From Selaginella tamariscina (Eukaryota > Streptophyta > Lycopodiopsida > Selaginellales > Selaginellaceae), in contig PUQB01000063.1 in assembly GCA_003024785.1 (NCBI GenBank), forward strand, positions 584,039-648,038: a stretch of 64,000 nucleotides of DNA, written 5' to 3'. Position 1 is the first letter of the stretch. Each line of letters begins with the position of its first letter. Position numbers and translations under genes: made by a program. Below, piece by piece: positions 44,585 to 57,088 of the stretch. The notes beneath the pieces were generated by a model. The model was not told the DNA's origin and did not search any database. It saw only the letters and a list, made by a program, of their open reading frames with translations.

Positions 44585-46476
44585 AAGACTATGCCTTAAT
44601 ACGGGATTGAAGGCTCAGTTGTCACACAGAGCTAAATTGCTTGTGTGGAGGAGTTACAGCTGAAGGTTGGCAAAACCCAACTGATGGAGACTTTCTTTCT
44701 TGCGGAGCTAATGCGTGTGGACCTCATCCTTGGGATGAGTTGAGTGGAGCAATGGCCAATTCCTAGCAATGCAGAAGAGTTATAGAGTTTCTTGGGCATG
44801 GTTGGTTATTACCAGCGGTATGTCACGGATTATGCTAAGAAAGCTTCTCCATTAACTAGGTTGCTGAGGAAGGACGTTCCCTTTGCATGAAGTGCTTGAG
44901 AGAAGAGCAGTTTCCAAGCTTTGAAACAAGCTTTGGTACATGCACCAATTTTATGTATTGTAGATCCCTCTAAGCCTTATCGTGTGATGCAAGTGGAGTG
45001 GCCATTGGAGTTATACTTATGCAAGAGGGAAGGCCTATTGCTTATGAGAGTCGTACTTTGAATCCTGCAGAGCAACGGTACTCAATGTATGAACAAGAAT
45101 TATTGGCTATTGTTAATGCATTACGAATTTGGAGGCATTATCTTTATGGTGCAAGTTTCAAGGTGTTTACAAATCACAAGCCTTTGGTGTATTTGTTCAC
45201 ATAGAAAGAGTTGTCAACAAGCTTGCTAGATGGTTAAGCTCATGAAGTTTGGCAAATTTCCTATTGAGCATCATGAGAGGAAGGTTAACGTGGTAGTAGA
45301 TGCTTTGTCACGTGTTAAGAGAGCCACATGCTCAAGCACAAGACGCCGAGGTGCAGGAGCTCAGAGGATAGCTAGAGCAACCATTCTCATTTCAGGATGG
45401 AGTTTTGTATTACAATGGCCATGTGTATCTTCCTCATGTGGACCATTTGATCAATCAAATACTATATTTCCATCGTGATCACCCGGAGGTTGGTTCATTT
45501 TGGGGGAGGAAAACGTATGAGTTGATCAAGAGGAGGTTTTATTGGAGGAATATGAAAGATGATATCATAGAGTATTATAGGACTTGTGACAAGTGTCAGC
45601 AAGTAAAGGTGCCCAGAGAGAAACCAGGTGGGATATTAGTACCATTGCCTATTCTGGATAGGCAATGGGGCAGTATCTCTATGGACTTTGTCACCTAATT
45701 GCCAAGGACACAGTGGCATTGGAATGAGTCCATACTATGCTATGTTTGGACGACATACCAAGATAGCTTTTGAGCTGGGTTTAGCAAGTAAGAAAGCTCA
45801 AGGCAACATGGATGAGGAACTTAAAGATCTGAGTGTTGAGCTTAGAAACATTCAGAGTTTATGCAAGAAGAACTTACAAGCAGCTCAGAGCCGAGCTATC
45901 AAGTTTGTTAATGAGCACAAAAGCTTCCAAGAGTTCCAGGTGGGAGATTATGTATATCTCCAAGTGGTATTTGCCACACATGTAAGGCGGAACACTGTTG
46001 TGGCCTTACGGAAGGGACACAATAATAAGATGTCTCCTAGGTACTCAGGTCCTAATGAGATTTTGGAGTGTATCGATAAGGTGGCATATCGACTACGGCT
46101 TCCAGAAGGAGTGAGGGTGCACCCAGTGTTTCATGTTAGCTAGTTAAAGAGAATACTCACAAGGAATAAGTCCTGGGTAGATTCTTTGTGGATGTACAAG
46201 GCTAATGATATACAAGACCAGTTGAGTAATTTATACTGCCCTTGAGGACAAGGACTTGCTAATGGGGGAGGATTGTTATGACTCGTATAACAAATCAAAG
46301 AATATTCCATAAAAGGTATAAGCTAGAATATTCCTAAAGAGCTATACCTAGATTTAAGAGAATTGCACCCGAATATGGGAAGTCTTTTGGAGAGTAGCGT
46401 GTGGAGACTAGAGACAACTCGGGGAGGTCGGGTGGTTTTGTGAGGGTCTCTAGTTTGTACGTAGTGGTTCCTAACA
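44585..46476 (+). mobile_element. second Ty3/gypsy family, plus-strand copy D, truncated
   Basis: It starts inside the protease ([16 protein letters not shown], about 44668) and jumps from the DLILGM motif (about 44723) to late RT/RNase H codons (WPIPSNAEEL, about 44755), an internal deletion of most of the RT. RNase H is at 44980-45330, the integrase zinc region at 45500-45640 (YRTCDKCQQVKVP), and an integrase C-terminal segment at 45720-46140 ending HPVFHVS. The integrase core is deleted near 45700. A 3' LTR (46274-46476) follows a purine tract (atgggggaggat). Confidence 0.75.
46274..46476 (+). repeat. LTR of copy D
   Basis: It begins TGTTATGACTCG and ends CCTAACA, and matches 47082-47293 in inverse orientation. 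It is classed as the 3' LTR because a polypurine tract precedes it. Confidence 0.75.
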
Positions 46477-47081
46477 GCTGGCGAGGTCACCATCTATCCT
46501 GCAGACAGAAGGTACTCCATTCGTCCCAGATATGATTTTACTATATACATTTTCATGATACAAGATCCTTGATACTTGCAGATTTTAGGAAATCATTTCC
46601 AATTTCATTTCACTGCCTCAGGATGAAAAAACAAAAGGTAAAATTCCATTTTACATATGCTAGTGTTTCACTAAAATGGTCTTTCCTGATTACATGCGGG
46701 TTGCATCTGAAAAAGTAAGTTTACCTAGTCTTCATGCTAAACTCCATTACATGTTGGTTTCCCATTGCAGATCCTCAATAAGATACATACTAGCGATCAT
46801 GAGATTAAAGAAGGAGAATCTGGGTGAGTTTCGTATAGTTTATTAAGAGAGAGAGTGTATGCATGTTTGCATGTGTACAGATAGAAACATATATAGACAC
46901 TTCAAGTTGTTCTTAACTGGTTGTTTTTGTTTGATAGCAACTCCAACTATGAAAGCCTGGTACATAATAAGTGATGTCTCACTACTATTAATAGTAGCTA
47001 AAAGCTTTTCTATATGTCCAAGAGCATTATAGGGATGTGACAAAAAGGAGAAGGAGGCTTGGCATGAAAAAAGCCGGTAGG
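46477..47081. other. spacer between two convergent retroelement copies
   Basis: About 600 bp without a gene. The left and right LTR ends point into it. A (GA) tract occurs at about 46840-46855. No target duplication was assigned to either LTR. Confidence 0.5.
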
Positions 47082-47293
47082 TGTTAGGCACCCCTACGTA
47101 CAACCTAGAGACCCTCACAAGACCACTCAACCTTCCCCGAGCTGTCTCTAATCTCCACACGCTACTCTCCAGAAGGGCTTCCACTAATAGTATGCCTTTA
47201 ATTCTCTCTTAAATCTAGATATGGCTCCTTATGAATATTCTAGCTTATACCTTTCTGGGGAATATTCTTTGATTCGTTATATGGGTCATAACA
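47082..47293 (-). repeat. LTR of copy D' (minus strand)
   Basis: On the minus strand it runs from TGTTATGACCC to GTGCCTAACA. It is preceded by a purine tract (aatggggggaggat in that sense), so it is again a 3' LTR. Confidence 0.75.
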
Positions 47294-48897
47294 ATCCTCC
47301 CCCCATTAGTAAGTCCTTGTCCTCAAGGGCAATATAACTTACTCAATTGGTCCTGTATCATTAGCCTTGTACATCCACAAAGAATCTACCCAGGACTTGT
47401 TCCTTGTGAGTACTCTCTTTAACTAGCTAACATGAAACACTAGGTGCACCCTCACTCCTTCTGGCAGCCGTAGTCAATATGCCACCTTATCGATACACTC
47501 CAAAATCTCATTAGGACCTAAGTACCTAGGAGACATCTTATTATTATGTCCTTTCCGTTAAAGCCACAATAGTATTCCGCCTTACATGTGTGGCAAATAC
47601 CACTCGGAGATATACATAATCCCCCATCTGGAACTCTCGGAAAGCTTCTGTGCTCATTAGCAAACTTGATAGCTCAGCTCTGAGCTGCTTGTAAGTTCTT
47701 CTTACACAAACTCTGAATGTTTCCAAGTTCAACACTCAGATATTTAGCTTCCTCATCCATGTTGCCTTGAGCCTTCTTACTTGCTAAACCAAGCTCAAAA
47801 GCTGTCTTGGGATGCTGTCCAAACATAGCATAGTATGGACTCATTTCCAATGCCACTGTGCTGGCTGTTATTATAAGCAAACTCGAGTAATGGAATATAC
47901 TTATCCCACTGGCCTTCCTTCTAGTTATAGTGCACCTTAGCATATCTTTCAGAACTTGGTTCACCCTCTCTGTTTGCCCATCTGTTTCAGGATGATCTCC
48001 ACTACATAGCTTAAGCTTCACTTTTATGCACTTAGAAAAGCCTCTCTAAAAGCTAGAAGTGAACTTGGAGTCCCTATCACTTACAATATCATCTGGAAAT
48101 CCGTGGATAGGAATACATGTTATAAATACATCGTAGCCAGCTCGGATGCATTCACATTCTTTCCCAAGGGAACTAACTTGACAAACTTTGTCAACCTGTC
48201 CATAATGATCCACACATGTTCATTCTGCCTCTGTGTCCTTGGCAAATGGGTGATAAAGTACATAGAGATACTGCCCCATCGCCTGTTTGGAATAGGCAAT
48301 GGTACTAATAGCCCACCTAGTTTCTCCATGGGCACCTTTACTTGCTGACACTTGTCACAAGTCCTGTAGTACTCTATGATATCAGCTTTCATATTCTTCT
48401 AGTAAAACCTCCTCTTGATCAACTCATACGTTTCCTTCCCCCAAAATGACCAGCCTTCGGGCGATCATTGATAAAAATATAGTACTTGGTTGATCAAATG
48501 GTCCACACGAGGAAGGTACACACAGCCATTGTAGTACAAAACTTCATCCTGAAATGAGAATGGTGGCTCTAGCTGTCCTCTGAGCTCCTGCCTCGGTGTC
48601 TTGTGCTTGAGAATGTTGAACTACTTGGCTAAACTCACTGACCGTCCTTGTTAATGCATTACATAAGCGTGTTTGGAATTCTCCCACTACTGTGGCTCTC
48701 CTAACGCATGACAAAGCATTTGCCACCACGTTAGCCTTTCCTACGCGATGCTCAATAGGAAATTTACCAAACTCCATGAGCTTAACCATCCAGCGAGCTT
48801 GCTGAGAGTTTAACTCTTTTTGTGTGAACAGATACACCAAAGGCTTGTGATCTGTAAATACCTTGAAACTTGCACCATAAAGGTAGTGCCTCTAAAC

Positions 48898-49596
48898 TTA
48901 ATGCATTAACAATAACCAGTAGTTCTTGCTCATACGTGAGTACCGTTGCTCTGCAAGATTCAAAGTACGACTCTCATAAGCAATAGGCCTTCCCTCTTGC
49001 ATAAGTACAGCTCCAATGGCCACTCCACTTGCATCACATGATACCTCATAAGGCTTAGAGAGATCTGTAATACATAAAACTAGTGCACGTACCAAAGCTT
49101 GTTTCAAAGCTTGGAAACTGCTCTCCTCTGAAGCACTCCATGCAAAGGGAACGTCCTTCCTTAACAACCTAGTTAACGGAGAAGCTTTCTTGGCATAATC
49201 CTTGACATACCACCGGTAATAACCAGCCATGCCCAAGAAACTCCGTAACTCTTGTGCATTGTTAGGAACTGGCCATTGCTCCACCACTGCCACCTTCTGT
49301 GGATCAGTCTTCACTCCACTTGGCATCACAATGTGACCCAAATACTCCACTTCGCACTGAGCAAATGCACATTTACTCTTCTTTGCATAGAGCTTATTCT
49401 CCCTCAACAATTGAAGAACTCTCCGCAAATGCTCCACATGCTCCTTCATATTCTTACTGTAAATAAGAATATCGTCGAGGAAGATCTCCACAAAGTCATG
49501 CAAGTAGTCACCAAACACCTCAGTCATCAATCGAGTAAATGTGGCTGGGGCATTTGTTAAGCCAAAATGGCATAACAATGAACTCAAAATGCCCAA
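48898..49596 (-). pseudogene. RT palm/thumb and RNase H segment, copy D'
   Basis: An open frame of 232 codons containing FLDDILIYS (the RT catalytic box in FLDD form), [12 protein letters not shown], and [18 protein letters not shown] (RNase H start), then EQRYS. It is typical of plant Ty3/gypsy Pol. It connects by frameshifts upstream to 49646-50347 and downstream to 48544-48840 (KVNVVANALSCV-like end of RNase H). Confidence 0.8.
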
Positions 49597-49645
49597 AGCT
49601 AGTGTTGAAAGCAGTTTTGTAGATATTTGCCTCCTTCATAGCAAT

Positions 49646-50347
49646 CTAATGATACCTGTTGCGTAAATCTATCTTGGTGAATACTCTGGCTCCATCGAGA
49701 TGATCCATGATAGTATCCACACGTGGCATGGGCATCATGTCCTTCACTGTTTGCTTGTTGAGAACTCTGTGGTCTATGCACATCCTCATGGTGCCATCCT
49801 TCTTCATGACAAGCAATACTGGTGCACCAAATGGAGACTTACTAGGTTGTATGAAGCCATATTCCAATAGCTCCATCACTTGTCTCTTAACCTCTTGCTC
49901 CTCAGCATGGCTCAGTTGAAACGACTTATAGTAAATGGCTTTCGTACCCTGTTCCAACATAATCTCATGCTCTACACCTCTTGCAGGTGGTAAGCCATGA
50001 GGTAGCTCGGGAGGGAAGATGTCAGCAAATTTCTCAAGGACAACTTGCACAACAGCTTCGCCCAAGGTGACATTAGAAGAATCTAACTCACATATATACA
50101 TCAGAAAGACTTGATCTTCTTTATTACGGAGATATTTCTTCAAAGACATAGCAGAAAGATACTTGTTTGGAGACTCAAGCCTTGTTCCAAACCAAGTGTC
50201 TTCCACTCCACTGTACTCAAGCTTCACTTGCTTGATGCTCCACTTGATCTCAGGATCCACACGCTCTAGCCAGCTCATCCCAAGGATGAGGTCCACACGC
50301 GCTAACTCCGCAAGAAAGAACGTCTCCACCAGCTGAGTTTTGCCAAC
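49646..50347 (-). pseudogene. protease end and RT fingers, copy D'
   Basis: It encodes the protease end ([18 protein letters not shown]) and RT fingers ([49 protein letters not shown]). The frame runs without break from the junction with element 2, and its first codons lie within that element's terminal repeat, which is a junction artefact. The protease active site is missing because it lies beyond the breakpoint. Confidence 0.75.
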
Positions 50348-50374
50348 ATGCACGTTGTAACTAAAGTGGGCATG
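50348..50374 (+). repeat. TIR of element 2 (FCP1-side type)
   Basis: It starts ATGCACGTTGTAAC, identical to the right-end type of elements 1 and 3. It directly interrupts the Ty3 copy D' coding frame. Confidence 0.85.
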
Positions 50375-50699
50375 ATACGTGAAAAGGGAATATAAAATAA
50401 ATTACTAATTAATACTTAAGTTTTAATTATTAATTAATCATTTAATTAATATGTAATTAAGCCTTAAATACTAATTAATTAATTAATTAATCCTTCAATA
50501 ACCTTACTTAGTAAAGAATATTCCTAAAATATCTTAGAATATTCATATTAATTTAAAAATAATTTACAATAATTAAGAAATACTATCAAACATAATTACA
50601 AATGAAATCATTTTCTTATCAACATGTTAATTTTTTATAAATACTTTCTTTATATCATACAGAGAAATCTTCTCATTTTGTCTAAATCATCACTCTGTA

Positions 50700-51064
50700 T
50701 ATCGTTATCGTATGTGTGTGCTAAATAAATTAAATTATATAGATACACACACATATATATGTATATGTATATGTAATTTATGTATATGTATATGTATATA
50801 TAGGAGTGTGCATGTGTGTGTAAGAGATAGATAAATAAATAAATTATATAGATACTGGTACACATAATATATGTATGTATATATGTACATAGGTATATAT
50901 ATATATGTGTGTGTGTGTGTATATGTATATCGTGAGTATGCGTGTGTGAGCGAAACAAATAAAATCATATAGATAAACAAGAGTGTGAGTGCGTGTGCAA
51001 GATATAAAATTAATAAATTAATAAAATTATACAGATACACAAACACAAACACAAACACACACAG

Positions 51065-51103
<39 letters not shown>

Positions 51104-51270
51104 TATATATTATTTGTATATATATTATTTGTGTGTGTATATGTATACGAGTGTGCGTGTGTGTGCAAGAGATAGATAAATAAATTATATTATTAAGATA
51201 CACACACATATAAATATATATGTAAATAAAAATAAATAAATAAACTCAGGAGTGTGCGTGTGAGAGAGAG
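50700..51270. repeat. microsatellite tracts in element 2
   Basis: GT/CA/TA repeats equivalent to 32650-33500 of element 1 in inverse orientation, ending with gagatctcacagccaccgcc, which matches the complement of 32625-32655. Confidence 0.75.
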
Positions 51271-51619
51271 AGATCTCACAGCCACCGCCTCCGCCGCCCT
51301 TGCTTCTTGAAACCCTAGGAATATACCTAAACCTTAAAAGGAATAGAATATATATTAATCCTAATCGAATATTCCTTTTAAGAATATACTTAAACCCTAA
51401 AAAGAATAAACTATAGATTCGCCCTAAATAAATATTTTTTCATTATATTATTAGTGTGTGCATGTGCGTAGGTGTATCACATACACCCCAAGAATCAAAA
51501 TCATGCAGGGGTTTAACATGGTATGTACATGAGAGTGTTAAAGTTTCACGTGCAGCGATACATATATACACACATAATATATACACATAAACATACATAC
51601 ATATTAGTACATATTAATA

Positions 51620-52140
51620 TTAAAGAAACAAGAGTACATATTATGGATCATATATGGTGTTATATATGAGAAAAGAGAGACAATACATATTATGGATTAT
51701 GCATGGTGTGTATGTATGAGAGAAGAGAGACAATACATATTATGGATCATGCATGGTGTGTATATTTGAGAGAAGAGAGATAGTACATATTAACATGGAT
51801 CATGCATGGTGTGTATGTATGAGAGAAGAGAGAGAGTGTTAATAAATTAAATTCATACACATTGCATATATTAACACACATGTATACACACAGACATACA
51901 TACATATTACATGTGTAAATTCAATGTGTTACATAGGGTTTAGGGTTTAGGGTTAGGATGGATCATGCATGGTGTGTATGTATGAGAGGAGTGAGTGTTA
52001 AAAAATTAATTTTGTACACATTGCATATATTAATACACATATATACATACACATATTATACACAGATATACATATATAGTACATAATATTATAACATCAG
52101 TACATATTATGGATCATGCATGGTGTGTATGTATGAATCA
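51620..52140. repeat. catgcatgg repeats and telomere-like block in element 2
   Basis: Several units of ggatcatgcatggtgtgtatgtatgagag, and a TTTAGGG run at about 51937-51957. It is the inverse of 31860-32300 in element 1. Confidence 0.7.
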
Positions 52141-52406
52141 CTTGAATGACATTAAATGCAATTTTAAAACACTCATTGGAATTGGAAAGTATATATGTCA
52201 GACTGTCGGTTATTTGTTTCAACTCATTTTAAATTTTCTTTTCTATTATTTTCAAAATTTTTGAATTTCTGACATAAGTATTGTCGGTCTGATATATAAA
52301 TTTGAAAATGTATTTAATTTCCCACTCAAATTCAGATTTAGTTCTTTTTCCGGCAAGGGTTTCTTCATTTTTTTTTTTACTCTTTAAATTTTCTTTTTCT
52401 TCTTAG

Positions 52407-52484
52407 TGATCAGCTCAAGAGCGACATTAAATTGGGTGCGCTATTGTTTATAGGAAAGCACGGCGCCTTCAGTGCTGTTTACAA
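52407..52484 (+). pseudogene. kinase-like exon fragment, element 2
   Basis: A 78-bp exon-like segment between a pyrimidine tract with acceptor (TTCTTCTTAG) and a donor (AA|GTAAGT). Read as phase 1 to phase 2 it is fully open and encodes DQLKSDIKLGALLFIGKHGA followed by FSAVY, close to the protein-kinase N-lobe pattern (...LG.xIG.GaFG.VY). The version in element 1 lacks 2 bp. No downstream kinase exon was found. Confidence 0.6.
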
Positions 52485-52644
52485 GTAAGTATTATAAACA
52501 AATTTAGATATATTTATAAAGATTCACTCTTTTACATTCTCTATTAAATTTTAGAATTAAGGGTTTAGGAATGCATTAGTATTATAATATATTATGTATG
52601 GATTTATCCCGTTTAAATATACTTCTAACTTAATATTCTCCGTT

Positions 52645-53365
52645 AGCCGGGGCGGCGGGATTAATCCGGCCATTTTTTTTGCCTTTTCGAAAAGGTGACG
52701 GGATTAATCCCGCCACCATCTTTTTGATAGTTATGGCAGAATTAGTCCGGGCAATGCTTCTCTACCTTTTAAAAAGAGCGGCGGGATTAATCCTGCTGAT
52801 AACTCTCAATTGATAAAGAGTTACTTGAATTTATTAGAAAGAGTTATCTATGGGATAATCTCGCCAACCATTTTAGAAGGCAGAGAAGGGGTTACTTGAA
52901 TTTTTAAAAAGAAAGTTATTAACGGGATTAATCTCGCCACCACTTCCATGTTTGAAATCATGGTTTTGGAAAGAGTTGTGGGCGGGATTAATCCCGCTGC
53001 CTCTCTTCGATGAGGAAGATCCGGCGGCAGGATTAATCCCGCCGCCTCTCCGACGAGGAAGATCCGGGGGCGGGATTAATCCCACCGCTTCTTCCTCGTC
53101 GGAGGGAGTCCGCAGCGGGATTAATCCCGCCGCCTCTCTCTGATGAGGAAGATCTAGCGGCGGAATTAATCCCACCGATTCTTCCTCGCTGGAGGGAATC
53201 GGCGGCGGGATTAATCCCGTTGAGTCTCTCCAATGGGGTAAAGTCAACGGCGGATTAATCCGGCCGACTCTCTCCGAAAGGGTAGTTTCGTCAGCGGGAT
53301 TAATCCCGCCAGCTCACTCCGAAGGGGTACAATCGGCAGCGGGATTAATCTCGCCCATCAGTTGT
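52645..53365. repeat. palindrome cluster in element 2
   Basis: About 15 copies of GGCGGGATTAATCCCGCC or variants, equivalent to cluster I of element 1. More copies are mutated here (for example aatcccaccg, aatctcgcc), as expected for an older or inactive copy. Confidence 0.85.
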
Positions 53366-53502
53366 ATTAATAAAGCATGAGATATTATCTCTATACATAA
53401 TTATGTATTATTGCACATGCATATTATTAAGCAACTATAGTTCTGATTTTTTAAAAATATTGCATAAACAGATATTATAAATAATACAATTATTTATTGC
53501 AG

Positions 53503-56500
53503 GACAATATGTATAATATTGGAGATAAAGTATGTCTTCTTCAGAACAACGAGATAGTTAGCACTGTAACTGTGGAAGTTCGAGATGATAATGTATCGTG
53601 TCACAATATTCTTGTGTGTACATATGGGTGAACACCATTTTCAAGCATGTTGAGGTTCTAGGAATGGAATTGAGGAGGGTTCTCCTGTATTGTGAAATTT
53701 GGATGAAGTCAAGGCTGACACGGAATATGCAAAGTCACAAACAAACAGTAGCACGAGTTTTCCAGATGATGGCTTGCTTGCTGTGATGGATGAGGTGATT
53801 CTCTTTCTTCATGAGATTGAGGTTGAAAGAGGCATCATCACAACTATAAATCCAATGGAAGCAGTGTCAAAAGAGAAACTAGGGTCTGATTTCGTGGGTG
53901 TAGTTGTGATAAAGGTTTCACCTAATGGCACATTGCATCCTGGATCCCTCGTGAGGTGGCAAACATCTGAATTAAGACAGCAAGATGATTCAACATATTC
54001 TGGGTTGGATTTCAATAATAACAACTCAAAAGAATAACTCATATTTGAAGAGGTTCCTTGCATTGGTCCTATTGTAGAAAAAAGCGATTCATGGGTTGCA
54101 GATCTTCCCTTGCAAGTTTCAGCAAGAGGGTGAAGATGGATCCTACATCTTCTGAAAGTGTTACGAGCATTTCCACAATTGACTGCTACAAGAAGAAGTG
54201 TTGTCAGATGGCAGACCGGAATGAATTACCCAATGTAGACATGTCTTTCGTCGCTCACCCAAAAGCAAAGGCATGAGTTTGTATATGTTGCACTAACTGG
54301 GTGTATTGATGGAATGACCTCAGACATAGGTTATCAGAGTACATCCATGGTATTTAATAAAGTGGCCATCTGCTTCAAAGCTTGGTACAGTATATACGGA
54401 TCCCAAAGACCACGTTCTACCGTCGGAGGGATGAGTGGCTAGATGGAGCGCGAACCTCAGTACATGGGAACACTCGCTTGGTCAAAACCCGCTTTCACAT
54501 TATGGCAGCCATAGAGATACTCAAGGCTTTTGTGGAAGCAAATGCAGACAGGATGCCTCACAAATGCCGAACCACAAATGCAGGGTCAGGGAAAATCTCA
54601 AGGTTTTGCCTTTGATCTACACTCAATTGAAGCTGTGTGAACATGTGAACAAGTGCCTTAGCTTGATGGGGCTGCAAGTAATTTGCACTGGTACCTTCAA
54701 CAACATATGGAATACTCATTTTAAAGATGTGGAGATTGCAAAACACTCTAGCTTTTCCAAGTGTGACACTTGTACATCATTGAAGGTTGCAGAGGCTTGT
54801 GCAAAAACCTTGGTGGAGATCACTGCCATTCAAAAGAAAATGGAGGCCCACATGATTGCACAACAAACTTGCCGTCTCAGTACTATGCACACCGCATGCT
54901 TTCTGTGTCACGCCATCAGAGTACCTGTGCTTGATCCATGACAAGATGGATCATTCAAAGACCAACATTCCAAAGCTCGTTGCAACACCAAAGTGCCTTG
55001 GAAATGTCATGAAACTTCCGATTTCATTGACAGGTGTGCTAAACACATGGACACGGTTGTGAGTCATATAGACACTTTTCACTTCCACATTGGTCTAGTG
55101 ACTCCAATGGTCGTTGGCCATGTGTTTTAAAAACCTTGAAGCCCACTCACATACAAGTCCTATCAGTGATCTCAAAGTGAAGAAAACAACACCTTCAACC
55201 TTCTGAGGCTACTTGGGAATATGAGAACACGTCTGCACTTGAGGCTACTTGGGAATATGAGAGGCATTGTTAGTAACTGCACAAAAACAAATGGCCCTGT
55301 TGAGAGTTCAGGTTCAGTGGAGGGATCTAGCTCAAATAGTGTACATGTGTCTCAACATCAAATAAGCTTCCTCGTCATTTGCTTTTATAGATGGATAATT
55401 GTGCAGGCGAGAACAAAAATAGGTAAATCATTTTACTTAAAGTTTTCTCAAGCTCATACTTACTTTTATTTTCTAGATATGTGCTAGCATACTTGTCAAT
55501 GCTTGTTGCCAAAGGTGTGTTTGAGATAATCACGCTCAGTTTTATTATGGTTGGTTACACTCATGAAGATATTGATGCGTTCTTCAGCAAGGTCTCCAAC
55601 TCTATAAAAAGGATAAGTGCACTTACCTTACCGCATATGATGTATCTTTTTGAAAACTGCATCTCCAAAAAAAGTTGTGCTTTGCTTGTGACTGAGGTGC
55701 CAGACTTCAAAAAATTTCTCAAGGAGTAATAAAAAGAGGGGAGTGATTCTTTAGTTGGTCACCTTGTGTCGTTACAATTCTTTTCCTCCATACGAGATGG
55801 TATACCTATTATGCAGTACAAGTTACGGCCATCAGAGCAGGAGTGATTACCGAAAGAGGGCTTAATGCTCTTCAAAAGTGAAGAGAATGGAAAGCCACTT
55901 CTCCCAGAAGGACCAGACCTATTCCATTGAGTGCCCAACTCAAGGAACAAGAGGTTATTATTGATGGCATCAAAAAATATGTGGCATGGATTCAAAATTG
56001 ACGCCAAAGAATTTTGATAAGGCAACTGGTTATTCAGAATTATATAGCATGTGGTCGACTATTGGGAGACTGTTGTTCGAGAGTTGGAAGGGCCTACTGT
56101 CACAAATATAAAATTGCAACACCTTTTGGCTTAAAACAAGGTGGCGAGAGGAGATTGAAATGACATCACTGAGCACAGAACATAGAAGCCAGTAGTGATG
56201 TGAAGTGTTAAACCCCACACTTTGTTAAACAAAGGAACCAAAAAACCTAAAGTATACTTTGATGCTGCCAGGATCTTCAAAAATTAATGATGGTTCTCAT
56301 TACTTCAGATGTGTCATATAATCAGCCTATTTGGATGGGTTAAATTATCGACACACCTGAAGTAATCATAAAAATAATATTTTTAAGGTTGCATGGTTCA
56401 AACCACAAAAAAAGCAACATGAGAAGGAGAGCGAAAGATATAATGAATGCCTAGAGAAAACATGGTTTCCCAATCAAAAAGACCTAACATGTTTTATAAT

Positions 56501-56593
56501 GTTAAATCCATTCAATATGGGTGAATGTCAAGAAGCATTGATAAAGTCATGATTAACAAAACTGCAAGGGAATGTATGTTTTCTGAAGCTTAA
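53503..56593 (+). pseudogene. transposase-like pseudogene, element 2
   Basis: It aligns along its length with the element 1 transposase (26098-29224): NTGDKV-like start, KTTFYRRRDEWLDGARTSVHG near 54395, HFKDVEIAKHSSFSKCDTC near 54720, HDKMDHSK near 54940, and an intact-looking GYTHEDIDAFFSKVSNS near 55555, where GHTHEDID has become GYTHEDID. The QMDN motif has become RMDN near 55390. Many frameshifts, stops and a short duplication near 55205-55265 show it is dead. The acceptor ttgcag|GACAATATG at 53503 lacks the ATG seen in element 1, which supports a start in an upstream exon. Confidence 0.8.
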
Positions 56594-57061
56594 AGCAATT
56601 ACAAAATTATAAAATATCATATATTTAATATTCATAATTATTATAAACTCTTTAAAATAGTACCAAATTATTTACTTAACTATATAAATTTAAAAACGAT
56701 ATGGAAGATTGAATATATTATTATAGGATTTTGTATATTATATATATATTATTACTACTACAAATTTTAATTAATAATGTTATATTAAATATTAATATTT
56801 TAATAACAACATCAATATTATATAATTACCTCTTTATGCTCTTCCTTAATTGTTATATTAGGCAATATATTATATAATTTAATACTTTTTACTTTTATAA
56901 TGTTATTAATTTTGTTTAATGATGTTATAATTTATTAAAGGGTTGAATATAAAATAGAATATTCTAAAGAATATTCTATTTTCAAACATATATTTCTTTA
57001 ATATTAGAAAATACTAATTAAATAGCTAAAATTGCTAATTATTAGGAAATGAGACTATAGC

Positions 57062-57088
57062 CATGCCCATTTTAGTTATAACTTGCAT
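57062..57088 (-). repeat. TIR of element 2 (transposase-side type)
   Basis: On the minus strand it reads ATGCAAGTTATAAC...GGGCATG, the left-end type of element 1 with one further change. Confidence 0.8.

Larger units (their letters stand above)
47082..50347 (-). mobile_element. second Ty3/gypsy family, minus-strand copy D', truncated by element 2
   Basis: Read on the minus strand: protease-RT (50347-49646), RT-RNase H (49596-48544), integrase zinc region (near 48392), an integrase tail (48021-47544) and an LTR (47293-47082). It ends at 50347, exactly at the TIR of element 2, inside the codons for VGKTQL, so the two elements share a breakpoint. Several stops and a missing integrase core make it inactive. 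Confidence 0.8.
50348..57088 (-). mobile_element. element 2: inverted, internally deleted copy of the TIR transposon
   Basis: The ends 50348-50374 and 57062-57088 match the right and left TIRs of element 1. It keeps the FCP1-side terminus only as far as the last codons of that gene (about 50700), then jumps into microsatellite DNA equivalent to about 33 kb of element 1. It keeps the telomere-like block, the kinase-like exon, palindromes equivalent to cluster I and a decayed transposase gene. Cluster II, the ParB-like gene and most of the FCP1-like gene are gone. The flanks (CAAC and ATAT) are not a duplication. Confidence 0.85.

Noticed and set aside
50348-57088. Target-site duplication for element 2
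   Set aside because: The flanking bases CAAC and ATAT do not match and the flanks come from unlike sequences, so no duplication can be claimed.
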